DNA from: Adiantum capillus-veneris
Lineage: Eukaryota; Streptophyta; Polypodiopsida; Polypodiales; Pteridaceae
Direction: 5' to 3'
Assembly (NCBI GenBank): GCA_014529385.2
Contig: CM043960.1
Location: forward strand, 123,284,543-123,348,542
Length of the DNA: 64,000 bases
Every line of letters begins with the position of its first letter. Position 1 is the first letter of the stretch. A program made the translations under genes and the position numbers. Positions 32,450 through 43,311 of this stretch are shown in pieces. The notes beneath the pieces were generated by a model. That model saw only the letters and a list, made by a program, of their open reading frames with translations, did not search any database and was not told the origin of the DNA.

Positions 32450-33083
32450 CATGGATTGTTGAACTTTCCATAGCGGTCGGTTGTAGAAGATTTCGCATTC
32501 TTAAGCAAAGTCATTTTCTTCGAAACATGTTCATTGCATTCTTGCAACAAGCGGAAAACCACACACACAGGGGGAGAGTGAGGTCACTAGAAGCAATGTC
32601 TCTGAGAAGTGTCTCCTTGATATTTCTCCATGCCTCTTTGCCCCATCACACCTCCTTCCTTTGCGTATCCCATCACTCAGTAGGATGCAACCCATTGACT
32701 TCACCGCTCAAGGCAAGGACACTCGTTCATTGCAGGCAACAGCAATGCAGCCCTCCCTGCTCTCTAGCAATGCCGATGAAACTCCCATAACCTAATGCCT
32801 GCATTCCAACCAACTCCGTGGTGCTTTGTGCGGATCCCGACCAAACGCAGGTACTTTAGAGATGTCAAAAATGCTCAAAGCATCTCTCTCACATTCCATG
32901 CCACGGGTGTAAGCATGTTAACTTGTCATGATTTTTGTGCTAGTTATCATGTGGCGCAACAAGCATATCTTGTAAGCATAATGAGAGTGTAACTTTTCAA
33001 ACCTGTGGGAATCCATCAAATATTTCAAAATAGGGAGACCACCCTAAATCCACTTTCCTGACCATTTACGCAGTGTTACTCTG
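30241..33083. other. gene-free region with microsatellites
   Basis: AT-rich to 32160 with a compound (CT)n(CA)n at 31011-31082, then (CA)n near 32278-32320 and (GA)n at about 32401-32446. Open frames here are short and cross repeats. No gene supported. Confidence 0.6.
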
Positions 33084-33149
33084 AGGGGAGTGGGGCAGTC
33101 AAAATGCGTGGAGAGAAGCGGAGTGGGGCAGTCAACATGCATGGAGAGA
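33084..33149 (+). repeat. 33-bp tandem duplication at the 5' end of the RING/FCP1-like gene
   Basis: GAGTGGGGCAGTCAA(A/C)ATGC(G/A)TGGAGAGAAGC occurs twice in tandem, giving two possible ATG starts (33104 and 33137) in one frame. Confidence 0.8.
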
Positions 33150-33308
33150 AGCAGGGCGCAAGGGCTAGAGGTAAGAGAGAACCAAAAACAAAGTCGAGGG
33201 CTGAACTTTCTGCTGCTTCTTCTCCGCCCCGAAAAAGGGTGAAGCTCTCTGACTCCCCAGCATCCCCAATGGCAAAGACCTTGCATACAAAGGGGAAGGA
33301 AGACTCAG
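33104..33308 (+). pseudogene. exon 1 of RING/FCP1-like gene (basic N-terminus)
   Basis: The open frame from the ATG at 33104 encodes a basic, Ser/Pro-rich segment with a nuclear-localisation-like patch (PPRKRVKLSDSP). It ends at a good donor (CAG/GTACTC at 33309). Splicing to the acceptor TGTGCAG ending at 33641 joins GAC-TCA-G to GC-CGA-TGG in frame, which supports a real exon junction. The intron contains a 76-bp (CT)n run. Product unknown. Confidence 0.5.
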
Positions 33309-33389
<81 letters not shown>

Positions 33390-33641
33390 TTATGATTTGC
33401 GAGGATAGTTGCTGGTGCTGTCTTGGCTGGAGAGTTGTCCCTTGATGTCAGCTTTAGCAGTAGGACATCTTGTGAATAGTCACTTGAAATACAATCTCTC
33501 AAGTCAAAGTTTGGCTCAAGAAATTGGAAGGAAGTGCTCAATACTGCACTTTCCTACTGTTAACACACTCCTGGCTACATTATTTTTTACCTACCAACAA
33601 ATAGAAAAATCTGCTAACCTTGTGACATTGGGGGTGTGCAG
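33309..33641 (+). other. inferred intron 1 with (CT)n
   Basis: GT...AG boundaries keep the reading frame across the junction. (CT)n spans about 33309-33384. Confidence 0.5.
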
Positions 33642-34171
33642 GCCGATGGAAAGCTCCAAAGTTTATAGTCCCAGTACAGAGCAAGTTCTGTATTACAGCA
33701 GAAGAGTTCAATGATGTTCATGGCCTCTCCCTGGCTGGTGACAACCCCAAACTAGTGAGGTGGGATCAGATCAATGATGTGGAGTGGTTCAGTGTTTTCA
33801 GAGAGTCAAAGAATCGTAGTCACAAAGGCATTAAATGCAATTTTTTGCGTACTGATATGTTTGACCAGGTGATGCACCTGCATTACAAGGTGTACCAGAA
33901 GCCCCCAACAAACATGGAGATTAACTTTGCATTCGCAAAGGGGTTTGTAAAATAATTCATCCCAGCGGCAATTGCAAGTAGCTCAGCCATGCAATTCAAT
34001 TGGGCTGAATTCGTTGTCCAGCATTTGCAGGACCTCCGAGAGAAAGGGTACTACGAGGCCCATGTCGAAAAGTGGAGGATGCGCAATGTATGTCAAAACA
34101 TTGAGGAGGTGCAAGCTGAAATGAAGGAGGATAACAAGGAGATACCCATCTGTCGCCACAACACTCACTAG
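33642..34171 (+). pseudogene. exon 2: conserved-looking N-terminal domain, one in-frame stop
   Basis: The frame reads RWKAPKF, FCITAEEFNDVHGLSLAGDN, VRWDQINDVEWFSVFRESKN and FDQVMHLHYKVY, then a TAA (33953-33955), and continues in the same frame with FNWAEFVVQHLQDLREKGYYEAHVEKWRM to a TAG at 34169. Composition and the single stop inside good sequence suggest a recently inactivated protein domain. I do not recognise its family. Confidence 0.55.
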
Positions 34172-34182
34172 CAGTCTGAAAG

Positions 34183-34529
34183 CCTGTCATTTTTGGCGTT
34201 GAGAATTTACAGCACATAAAGGCTGCCTCTGAAATTCTCAGCAAACAACTGCAAGATGCTAAAGAACATCTTCTAACTGCAAAATCAAAGTTTGAAGCTG
34301 CGAGGGTTGTCCAAGCAAGCAATGCTAGGGTCACCCCAATTGTGCTTGCTATGAGACAAAAGCTTCACGACGCTGAAAATGAATTAAGAGGTTACTAGAG
34401 AGCGACAGCGTGGATGCAAAGAGGGAAATAGAGTGTAAAGTAAAAATAGAGACATTTAAAGAGACATTGGAAGGTTTGGCATTTCCTGATAGTGAAGACA
34501 CTCTTGCTGCTGACTCAACTTGTCAGCGT
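34183..34529 (+). pseudogene. coiled-coil exon(s) of the RING/FCP1-like gene
   Basis: A frame from 34183 gives ASEILSKQLQDAKEHLL and AMRQKLHDAENELRGY, a heptad-rich helix. A one-step frame change then gives ESDSVDAKREIECKVKIETF...DTLAADSTCQR, ending at a strong donor (CGT/GTAAGT, 34530). The coil continues in the next exon. Confidence 0.5.
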
Positions 34530-34624
34530 GTAAGTGCATGACTTTTATGCTTCCACCGTATGATTGGAATATGTGCACAACAAACCTATGTACTTACCAT
34601 GCTCCTCTTTTTTTTGGTGTGCAG
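34530..34624 (+). other. inferred intron (GTAAGT...GTGTGCAG)
   Basis: This 95-bp intron has consensus ends and a T-rich tract before the acceptor. It joins CQR to INVEVMEEKV without breaking the coil. Confidence 0.65.
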
Positions 34625-35021
34625 ATTAATGTGGAGGTTATGGAAGAAAAAGTGAATACATGTGAAGGTCAACTGCAGCTCCTAATGCACATGAGCAAGA
34701 TGCTACAAGGCTCCTCCATTCCCACTGCCCTGTGTAATATGGCTATGGGAAATTTTACAGAAAGTATAGAAGGGGTATGCGATGGGACGATGATCAACCC
34801 ATGAAGTGGCTGCAGTTTTCCACTTGAAGTAAAGGGAACCAATGCCACTGTCAAGATGCCCTGTGGGCATAGCTACCACTTTCTCTGCTTTGCAGCTGCA
34901 TGCTTCTTGTCGACAAAATGTAGAGCTGTGACCTGCCAGCAAAGGATACCACAAGAATGGTGTGGGTTTCATGGTTTTGTGAAACCCACAGGGCAAAGAC
35001 ATCCAATCACACCAACATCTG
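34625..35021 (+). pseudogene. RING-like zinc-finger exon
   Basis: A coiled start (INVEVMEEKVNTCEGQLQLL) is followed by an in-frame TGA near 34802, then GCSFPLEVKG, MPCGHSYHFLCF and STKCRAVTCQQ. The CGH-x2-H-x2-C core with flanking Cys residues is RING-like, although the first Cys pair is incomplete. The exon ends at a good donor (CTG/GTAAGA, 35022). With coiled coils upstream, an E3-ligase-type architecture is plausible but not shown. Confidence 0.55.
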
Positions 35022-35029
35022 GTAAGATT

Positions 35030-36110
35030 GTACAGGGTGTGCTAATTAGCATAGCCAGTGTGTTAATTAGAATATTGAGTGTGTTAACTGGATATGCTGA
35101 TTAGCATATTGGTATGTTGATTAGCATACTGGATATGCTGATTAGCATACTGGGTATGCTAATTAGCATACTGGGACTGCTAGTAGCTACAAGATATGCT
35201 AATTAGCATACAAGATATGCTAATTAGCATACTAGATATGCTAATTACCATACTAGATATGCTAATTAACATATTGGGTATGCTAATTAGCATACTGGGT
35301 AAGCTAATTAGAATACCCAATATGATAATTAGCATACCCAGTGAGAATATTGAGTGTGTTAACTAGATATGCTAATTAGTGTATCTTGTATGCTAATTAG
35401 CATACCCTATGCTCAGTGTACAGATTAGCGTAAGTTTGGCATATTAGTATATCTAGTAAGTTAACTACCATATCCAAATGCTAACTAGCAAATTGTATAT
35501 GTTGATTAGCATAGTGGGTATGCTGATTAGCATACTAGATATGCTTATTAGATACTAGATATGCTAATTAGCATACTGGATATGCTAAATAGCATACTGG
35601 GTATGCTAATTAGCATACTGGGAATGCTCATTAGCATACTGGGTATGCTGATTCACGTACTGAGTATGCTGATTAGCATACTGGATATGCTTATTAGCAT
35701 ATTGGATATGCTAATTAGCATACTAGATATGCTAAATAGCATACTGGGTATGCTAATTAGCATACTGGGAATACTAAATAGCATACTAGGTATGCTAATT
35801 AGCATACTGGATATTCTAATTAGGATACTATGACTGCTAATAGCTAGCATACAAGGACTGTCTTTTAGCGTACAGGGTGTGCTTATTAGCATACCCACGG
35901 TGTTAATTAGCATAGTGAGTGTGTTGGCTGGATATGCTAATTACCACGTCTTGTATGCTAATTAGCATACTTGTGCTCAGTGTACAGACTAGAGTAAGTT
36001 TGTGATAATGGCAAATCTAGTAAGTAAGCTACCATCTCGAGATACAAACTAGCATATTGGATATGCTAGCTAGCATACTCAACAATTTGAATTAGCATAC
36101 TGGGCTTGTC
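35030..36110. repeat. palindromic minisatellite array 1 (core ATGCTAATTAGCAT)
   Basis: A unit of about 21 bp, GCTAATTAGCATACTGGATAT with variants, is reiterated across 1.1 kb. The core ATGCTAATTAGCAT is a perfect 14-bp palindrome. Some units carry GTGTGTTAAC or CAAGATATGC variants. A 21-bp period keeps frames open (the repeated MLISILG peptide), but that is a by-product. The array lies in the presumed large intron between the RING-like and FCP1-like exons. Confidence 0.9.
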
Positions 36111-36168
36111 AGCATAATGGATTCCAATGTATGCCAGGCCGCACACATAGTCATAGCATATCCAACAC

Positions 36169-37950
36169 ATTAGGTAAAATTTGGACTCACAAAGGGGCCC
36201 TTTAAGGAGTTTGACTTTACCTCTCTCTACCAAAACGGGCGCATGGATAAATTTTTGCAAATAAACTTCAAAGTTGGCGGAGGTTTGACAGTTAGAGTGT
36301 CCTCTTCAAGCTCTATCTACTGATATGTAGCACGCCATGAGATTCCTCATATTTTAGAAGATTCTTTTTTTGATTCACCTATGATGTGACAACTCTGTCA
36401 GAATCTAAGTGAATCAAAAAAAGAATCTTCTAAAATATGAGGAATCTCATGGCGTGCCATATATCAGTAGATAGAGCTTGAAGAGGACATTTTAACTGTC
36501 AAACCTTCGCCAACTTTGGAGTTTATTTGCAAAAATTTATCCATGCGCCCGTTTGGTAGAGAGAGGTAAAGTCAAACTAGGTTGGTAACCTAACAGGACA
36601 TAAAGGTTTCCTTTCAGGGTTTTGAAAAAAACCTCCAAAACCATAGTAGATCCACTCATTTTGTAATATCCTTTCATGAGATTATAGTTCAAGGCCTACT
36701 ACACATGTAAAAAATAAGAAACTTGTAAAATTTCTCATCTTTTGGTCACACCAAGCCTCCAAAGTTGATGGACCAGTACATTTTCATCAAAACAATCATT
36801 TCTTACATTTTGTTGCATAAAAATAAGATTAGGGATTTTTGTAGGACTTGAGATAAATTCCCTAGTTAACTTCAATGGGTTGGTGATCAAAACATACGAT
36901 TGCTTCTCACTCACTATTTTTTGTTTTGCCAAAAGAAATAGGTACAAAAAAGTTGAATTTTTACCATTTTGCAAACCTATCATCAATGTTTCTATAGCCA
37001 CGCTCAATACAAATAATATATGCATGTTTTCTTAGTTACCTATTGTCCTTTAGGTTCATAAGGAGCCATGGAGCATGTCAAAAGAATAATACATCTCTTA
37101 CCAAGGGGAATCTTGGGGACAAAGATGAAGTGCTAAATACAGCAAACATGAAAAAACTAGGTTCAACATTATGAGTTGTAGAATCCCATAGAAACTATTC
37201 AATATCTAGCCAAATTTGATCCTTATGACTAGATATGGTTACTACCTACAAAATGCATGTAGTTGTCACAAGAAACTAACAATATTGAAAAAGCTATACT
37301 TGATATACTAGAATGTTTTGTTTTCTTCTATAATTGAAAAAATCAACCATCGTTGTCTACTATGCAAAATAGGGTATTAGGTGCCCCAAAACTCAAGGAA
37401 TATTAGCTTTATGTTACAATATGCCACATAGAAAATAAAAATTGCATTTGGATATCATGAAAGCCACCAAAAAAATCATAGAAGAGCTAAAATTGGCTAA
37501 AAAACAGGATTTGACAATTTTTGTAATTTGGTCATAACTTACAACTTTAACATTTATTTCTCCCTAGAAGCATCAGGACATGTTGAGGACTACTAAAGAT
37601 AGTTCTCTGGCATTATAGACCTCACAAACATGAATTCTAGAGTGGTATAGTTGCAAAAAGTTGAAAAAAGCCAAAAACAGGACCCGTTTTTTCACACAGT
37701 TTAGGTTGTGAAATGTTGTGCACGGACAAGGTTAAAGATGGAATTGATATTCCAAAAAAATGTCGAGTTTTTTTCAGCTCATGAGACAACTTTCTAGACA
37801 GATAGCACCTCAAAATCCATTCTGAAACTCTTGCAACAATTCAAGGAAAATGGTCACTTAACAGGACATAAAAGTGTCCCAGGACATAAAAGTGTCCCAT
37901 TACCAACCTAGTGTTAAAGGGCCCCTTTGTGAGTCCAAATTTTGCCTAAT
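36169..37950. mobile_element. foldback element (two ~205-bp arms) disrupted by a nested insertion
   Basis: The left arm 36169-36378 is the reverse complement of 36409-36576 plus 37915-37950. Outer ends are ATTAGGTAAAATTTGGACTC and its complement; the loop is about 30 bp. The right arm is interrupted at 36577 by a 1.34-kb insertion. Arms match almost perfectly over their whole length. No transposase. TA is present at each border, but no longer target duplication is evident. Confidence 0.85.
36577..37912. mobile_element. nested 1.34-kb insertion with short inverted ends
   Basis: It starts ACTAGGTTGGTAA and ends TTACCAACCTAGT. A near-terminal word (TTAACAGGACATAAA-like) occurs in direct orientation near both ends. 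Removing the interval makes the surrounding foldback arm continuous, which demonstrates insertion. Non-coding, family unknown. Confidence 0.7.
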
Positions 37951-38008
37951 ATTTTCTAGCATACATGAAATGCTTATATGAGTCTTAATCCATGTTTTTT
38001 GTTGCAAG

Positions 38009-38570
38009 CCTGTGGCAGTCTCTCTGTGATGTGGGCAGTGTGCATGACACGAAGGGCAAGGGGAAAGGCTGTAATGGAGGACCTTTTGATCGAGGAGAGT
38101 GATGAGCTGGATACAGGTGAGAACCCTTCGACGGAGAAGGGTGTTGAGCTGGATGCAAGGAGTGAAGGGGTGGATGAGGGCTCCCAGTAGATACCAAATG
38201 AAAGCATGAAAACAACGGAGGAAGGCGATGATGTGAGCAGGAACTTAGAAGATGATTTTTTTGACATGGCTCCTCATGTGCCAGCGATGCCTGCTGTAAC
38301 TGACAAAGCAGAAGATTCTCATCAGACAATGGCTAGTGGCTCACGGGAAACTTTGAAGAATGACAACATAGAAGATGAGCAAGAAGTTGGTGACAACAGC
38401 CCTCTCGAGGGTTTTTTGCGTAAAGCTTAGCTAAAAAGAAAAGTTGGCCTTGAAGGTACCCGAAGACATTGCAAGAACAGCCTGTGGTTCGGACAAGGCT
38501 GAAAGCTCCAAAGGTGAAAAGAAAGCCACCCGCTCAAGATCTTGCCCTTCACTGTATATGCTAGACCATT
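38009..38570 (+). pseudogene. acidic linker exon(s) of the RING/FCP1-like gene
   Basis: After a splice-acceptor-like TTGTTGCAAG (or GGGCAG at 38040), the frame reads RARGKAVMEDLLIEESDELD...TEEGDDVSRNLEDDFFDM, Asp/Glu-rich and probably disordered, broken by a TAG near 38188 and another near 38428. A basic patch with KRKPPAQ-type sequence follows in another frame. The function would be a linker between the finger and the FCP1-like domain. Confidence 0.45.
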
Positions 38571-38734
38571 TTGAAACCCAAATGCGTATTGTAATTGACA
38601 TGCATTTTGTTTTCCAATGAAAATGTATTTTTGTGCAATATAAATCTGAGCAGCATTTCATTGTAGTAGTTCATTATAATTTTTGTGGTTTTTTTAAAAA
38701 AACTTGTTCATTTTGTATCGCGGTTTCCCTGCAG

Positions 38735-39455
38735 AGGAAGAGAAACAGGCGTTAATTGTCATGCTTGATGCAACTGCGGTCATGCAATGGCAAAAATTAC
38801 AGAGATGGTGAGTCCACAAAGCCAGGTAGTTAAGGAGACAGAAAATGGAGATTGAAAAACACCTTGAATGATATTCACAGCTTGCCCGTAGTATTATTGA
38901 GCGCCTAAATTATGTGCACCCAAGTGGGCCGGTTATTTTTGCTGAATGGGGATTATCCTCTACCAGACCTAATATGGATGCCTAAGCATTTATGTGATGA
39001 AAAAAGGGCTCTGGTGCTGGACCTGAACGGTCTTTTGGTGGCAGTGGTAGAGCCGCACTTTGGTGAAAATCCCCTGGCATATGCAGATGAAATGTTGAAA
39101 TACGATGTACTTGATAAGCAGGTGTTCTGTCACAAGGACAACCTTTTTTTTTTGGACTAGTGCCTGCAGTTCTTTAATGTGTTTATATGGAGCACAAGCC
39201 TCCATACTAAAGTCATGAGTATTTGCCGTACTGTTTTTAAAGAGCAGGTGCCAAAGATTACTGGGTTTTTTGCTCAAGCGCACTGTACAAAGCAATCCTG
39301 GCAGATCCAGAGAAAACTTGTGTATATGAAAGACTTATCCTTGTTCTGGAAACACACTCTGGGGTACAACGCCCAAAACACACTTATAATCAATAATATC
39401 TTCTACAAAGTTTTCAGAACCCACCACAAACTTGGCTTGTTACTCCCAATCTAGA
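38735..39455 (+). pseudogene. FCP1-like (NIF/HAD phosphatase fold) domain, catalytic residues replaced
   Basis: Exon-like EEKQALIVMLDATAVMQ follows the acceptor CCCTGCAG (38734). From 39004, KRALVLDLNGLLVAVVE occupies the DxDGT(L/V) site with Asn for the second Asp. The downstream order is family-like: NLFFLD-(TAG)-CLQFFNVFIWSTS, AHCTKQSW, MKDLSLFWK, then NTLIINNIFYKVFRTHH where active enzymes have NTLLxDDSPYK. Both acidic pairs are changed, so phosphatase activity is not expected. The plant DLNG-type FCP1-like proteins are the closest group I know. The TAG at 39158 and a frameshift near 39445 indicate decay. Confidence 0.65.
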
Positions 39456-39845
39456 GCACCGTGAAAAGTTCCTTATAGAAACTTTGAAGTCCTGGCTTTT
39501 TCTTTGGCTGCAAACGGATGATCGGAAAGCATATGTTGCTGATAATGTGTTTGAGACAGGCTCAGATGAGTTTTCTGATGCAGTCGTCAAACGTTTGCTT
39601 GAAATTCAAAAGAGGGATATAGAGGCTAAAAGATTGGAAGAAATTCATCGCAAACAGCGGGAAGCTGACCTAGAAGCATAAAGAGAGAAAGAAAAGTTGG
39701 ATAGGGAAAGAAGAGAAAGTGAGTAGCATAGTGCCAACCTAGAAGCAGAGGAGGAAGCAGAGAGAAAAGAAAAGAGGCAGCAGGAAGAAGACAAACAGCG
39801 AGAAGGACAGCCCGGTCACTACAAGCGCCCTCCGAGGAGGCCTTA
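39451..39845 (+). pseudogene. C-terminal charged coiled coil of the FCP1-like gene
   Basis: In a shifted frame, LEHREKFLIETLKSWLFLWLQ continues the FCP1-like fold. KRLLEIQKRDIEAKRLEEIH and EAEEEAERKEKRQQEEDKQR then form a long charged helix, broken by a TAA (about 39681) and a TAG (about 39723), ending KRPPRRP-stop. Confidence 0.55.
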
Positions 39846-40135
39846 AAGGTTTTTGGGGCAGTGACTGTCATTGTAAAATTGAACCCTATGTAAATAATTT
39901 GATGCTGGAAATTAATGTAAATATTTTGATAGTTAGCATGCTGACACAAAACCAACTTTATAATAAAACTGCATACCCTTACAACAAAGTGGTATATAGA
40001 AAATCCAGTGGATACAACTTAAAAGCTGAAGGGCATGCTATTACAGATTGCTTCATAGCTTTCTGGAGTGATTGTGTACACCTGCCTTCTCCTTAGGACG
40101 TGCTCCATGGGTATTTTGATGCATCGCACCAGATG
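39846..40135. other. gap between convergent pseudogenes
   Basis: AT-rich 3' flanks of the FCP1-like gene and the transposase-like gene. No clear signals. Confidence 0.5.
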
Positions 40136-42003
40136 TCAAAGTAGGTGGACGATAGGCTGCTTGTGGTCTAGCTTGAAGGTGTATGCTTCCAATTGCTTGT
40201 AATACAGTCCTTGCACAACATATGAGCCTCTGTCAATTACATTGCTCCATTCATCAATGTACCCCTTCTCCACCTTCTCCTTTTTTGCAACACACTTGAC
40301 CAGATAGAAATCCACATCTTTAGCGTTGGTTAAAGCATCTGGATTTACAACAAATGTGTCTCTAGAACATAGAGCGCTACTCAACACATCATGATGACCT
40401 TCGTATGTGAAGTCATCATAGCCAACGACTTCCTCTATCGAAACTTCATCTGTCTGCTCAAGTAATGGCTGCAGAATCTGATAATCCCAAGCCTCCACGT
40501 GAGCTTTATTGATGCAGCGATTCCACCTTCCGTTCATGCATGCATCACAGAAGCATGCCAACTTTCTTGTTGCAAGGGCAGTTGGATCCTGCAGGTTGTG
40601 ACCATGAATAGCATGCAAAGAGCGAGCTTTTGCCACAGTGGCACAATTCCACTTAACTTTCCTGTTAACATCTCCCTCTTTAACCTCCCAGAACACACGA
40701 GCACATTCCCTTTCTTTTGAAGGATATGATGCAGGTGCTCCCTGCGATAGGTTGGCCTGGCAACAATAAGCAACCACATCTGTTGCACACTGCAATATAG
40801 ATCCATTAGGTTTTAGTTGTTCATGGGTCAAGGTTCTTTTCCCAGCTGCTCCTGCACCATCATGCTCGCCCTTGCCATGCCTTGATCCAAAGAAGAACGA
40901 GCTCATCCCAATCCCTGTGAGTCCACCATATCTTGCAACAAAATAGAAAGGCCCGGCTTCCTTGAATTGCGAGGCCGCACCATCTGACCACACCCAATGT
41001 TGTTTACAAGTGACACCCTCTTGCTGTAACCAGTCGCGGTGTAGCATGAAGCAATGTTGCACAAACAGTGTGTCATGCACCCTGTCATTTGATATGAAGA
41101 AGTGGATTGTTTTGACTACCTCCCCTGCCTTGCGGTAGTACATTATGTCTACAAAAATAGTTACTTGACTAGAGTGCCAATGCATTGAGTGAATCTCATT
41201 TTGCTCCTTGAAGGCGTAATTTTTAGCAAAGTCAACAACTGAGACAATGACATCATTCGGAAAGCGAAGTATACAATCCTTAAATTGTTGTCCTTGCCAT
41301 CGTGCCACATAGTTATGAGTGATGAAGAGCTTCAGCTTGGTCTACAACAATCGAAGAAACTCCCAGCACTGCATTTCTTTATGCAAAAGATCTTTTCTTT
41401 TCTTACTGTTCCATGCCTGTCTTTTGCTTCTACATACGCAAATACTTTCACATTAATACTCTTACTTGGCTTTGCTATTTCTAAGCAACATAATTCTAAC
41501 TTCTTTACTCCACATATCTTATAGTCTCCCATCAGGCATTCCCTTCAATGGAAAACTGCATCTGTTGGATTTGGACAAAGAACGGACTCCCACATACGTG
41601 TGACACATTTGAACGTGTGATGTGAAGCCAGGCAGCCGCTGCTAATGTTCTTGCCTGTAGCATAGATATTGCATACATAGTTGCAACATGTATCATGGAG
41701 CCCAAAAGCACGAGAGCACAAGTGGTTCAGTGCGTCTTTCAAAAAGGTCATCTGCACATGGTATTCGCAACAGCATGTGTACCTATCCTTCAGCCTCCTG
41801 CAAAAGAATGGCTTTAACATCTCAAACATCCTCATGCCAATCTTGCAATCTGGATTTTTTTTTTTGAATCTTTGAAAGAGCTCAACCTGCAATATCCATA
41901 TTTGATCAGTATGTTTACTAGGAGAAATAATCCAAATAGGACTATACACATTTCTACTTAATACATCCACCATAGAAAAAAATTGGTGTGTTAAACAACA
42001 CAT
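40136..42003 (-). pseudogene. DDE-transposase-like protein (SDG..SQFK / HGKG family), broken
   Basis: The long C-terminal frame (41308-40136, 390 aa from its first Met) contains VVDFAKNYAFKEQNEIHSMH (Asp 26), WVWSDGAASQFK (Asp 109) and SRHGKGEHDGAG (Glu 148/Asp 150), then a Cys-rich CFCDACMNGRWNRC. The N-terminal part lies in another frame (42003-41332): LFQRFKKKNPDCKIGMRMF and YTCCCEYHVQMTFLKDAL, a Cys-bearing region usual upstream of these motifs. An in-frame TGA near 41545 and a frameshift near 41320 break it. I recognise the motif set from uncharacterised transposon proteins and cannot name the superfamily. An intron explanation for the breaks is possible. Confidence 0.6.
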
Positions 42004-42039
42004 TGTATGGTCCTAACATGCATGTAACTGGGTACAACA

Positions 42040-43311
42040 TTGTATACTTAGCATGCTGAGTATGCTAACTAGCACAACTGAGTATGCTAACTAGAATACT
42101 ACCTGTGCTAACAAGCCCAATCAGTGTGTAGTGTAGCATACGAGGCATACTCATCAGCATGCTAGTTAGCATGCTAAGTATACTCATCAGTATGCTAGTT
42201 AGCATGCTGAGTTGTGCTAACTAGCATACTCATCAGCATACTAGTTAGCATACTCATCAGCATGCTAGTTAGCATGCTGAGTATGCTAACTAGCATACTA
42301 GATGTGCTAACAAGCACAATCAGTATGTAGTTTATAATATGAGGCATACTCATCAGCATGCTAGTTATCATGCTGAGTATACTCATCAGCATACTAGTTA
42401 GCATGTTGAGTATGCTAGTTAGCATAGCTGAATATGCTAACTAGCATACTAGCTGTGCTAACAAACATAATCAGTGTGTAATTTAGCATATGAGTCATTG
42501 TTAACCACATGAATGTGTGCTAAGAAGAGTAGAAGGTATGCTAACTAGCATACATATTGTGTTAACCAGCACACTTATTATGTTGAACAGCATAGCCAGC
42601 ACACTACAAATTCTAACTAGCATAAATTAGCTTACCCGTTATGCTACTTAGCATTTTCAGTTGTGCTAACTAGCATACTCATGAGAATGCTAGTTAGCAT
42701 GCTGAGTATGCTAGTTAGCATAGCTGAATATGCTAACTAGCATACTAGCATAAACCAGCTTACCCATTATGCTACTTAGCATTCTTAGCTGTGCTAACTA
42801 GCATACTTAGATGGCTAGTTAGCTAGCTGAGTATGCTTACTAGCATGCTATATTTCTAGTTAGCACAGTTGAGTATGCTAACTAGCATACTGGTTGTGCT
42901 AACAAGCAAAATCAGTGTGTAGTTTAACATATGAGTCATGGTTAACCACACAAAGTGTGCTAAGAAGAATAGAAGGTACGCTAACTAGCATACATATTGT
43001 GTTAACCAGCACACTTATTATGTTGAACAGCATAGCCAACACACTACGGATGCTAACTAGCATAAATCAGCTTACCCATTATGCTACTTAGCATTCTCAG
43101 CTGTGCTAACTAGCATACTCATGAGCATGCTAGTTAGCATGCTGAGTATGATAGTTAGCATACTAGTTAGCATAGCTGAATATGCTAACTAGCATACTAG
43201 CATAAACCATCTTACCCGTTATGCTACTTAGCATTCTTAGCTGTGGTAACTAGCATACTCAACATGCTAGCTAGCTAGCTGAGTATGCTTACTAAAATGC
43301 TATATTGCTAG
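42040..43311. repeat. palindromic minisatellite array 2a (core ATGCTAACTAGCAT)
   Basis: Repeats of GCATACTAGTTAGCAT / ATGCTAACTAGCATAC in both orientations are embedded in a longer higher-order unit (TGTGCTAACAAGC..AATCAGTGTGTAGTTTA...GTGTTAACCAGCACACTTATTATGTTGAAC) that recurs every few hundred bases. The core has the same design as array 1, with AC/GT replacing the AT centre. Confidence 0.9.

Noticed and set aside
35561-35913. Repeat protein of MLISILG-type heptads on either strand
   Set aside because: A 21-bp palindromic minisatellite gives open frames on both strands; no selection on codons visible.
35030-36110. CRISPR-like repeat array
   Set aside because: Units are contiguous palindromes without unique spacers of constant length, in a eukaryotic context.
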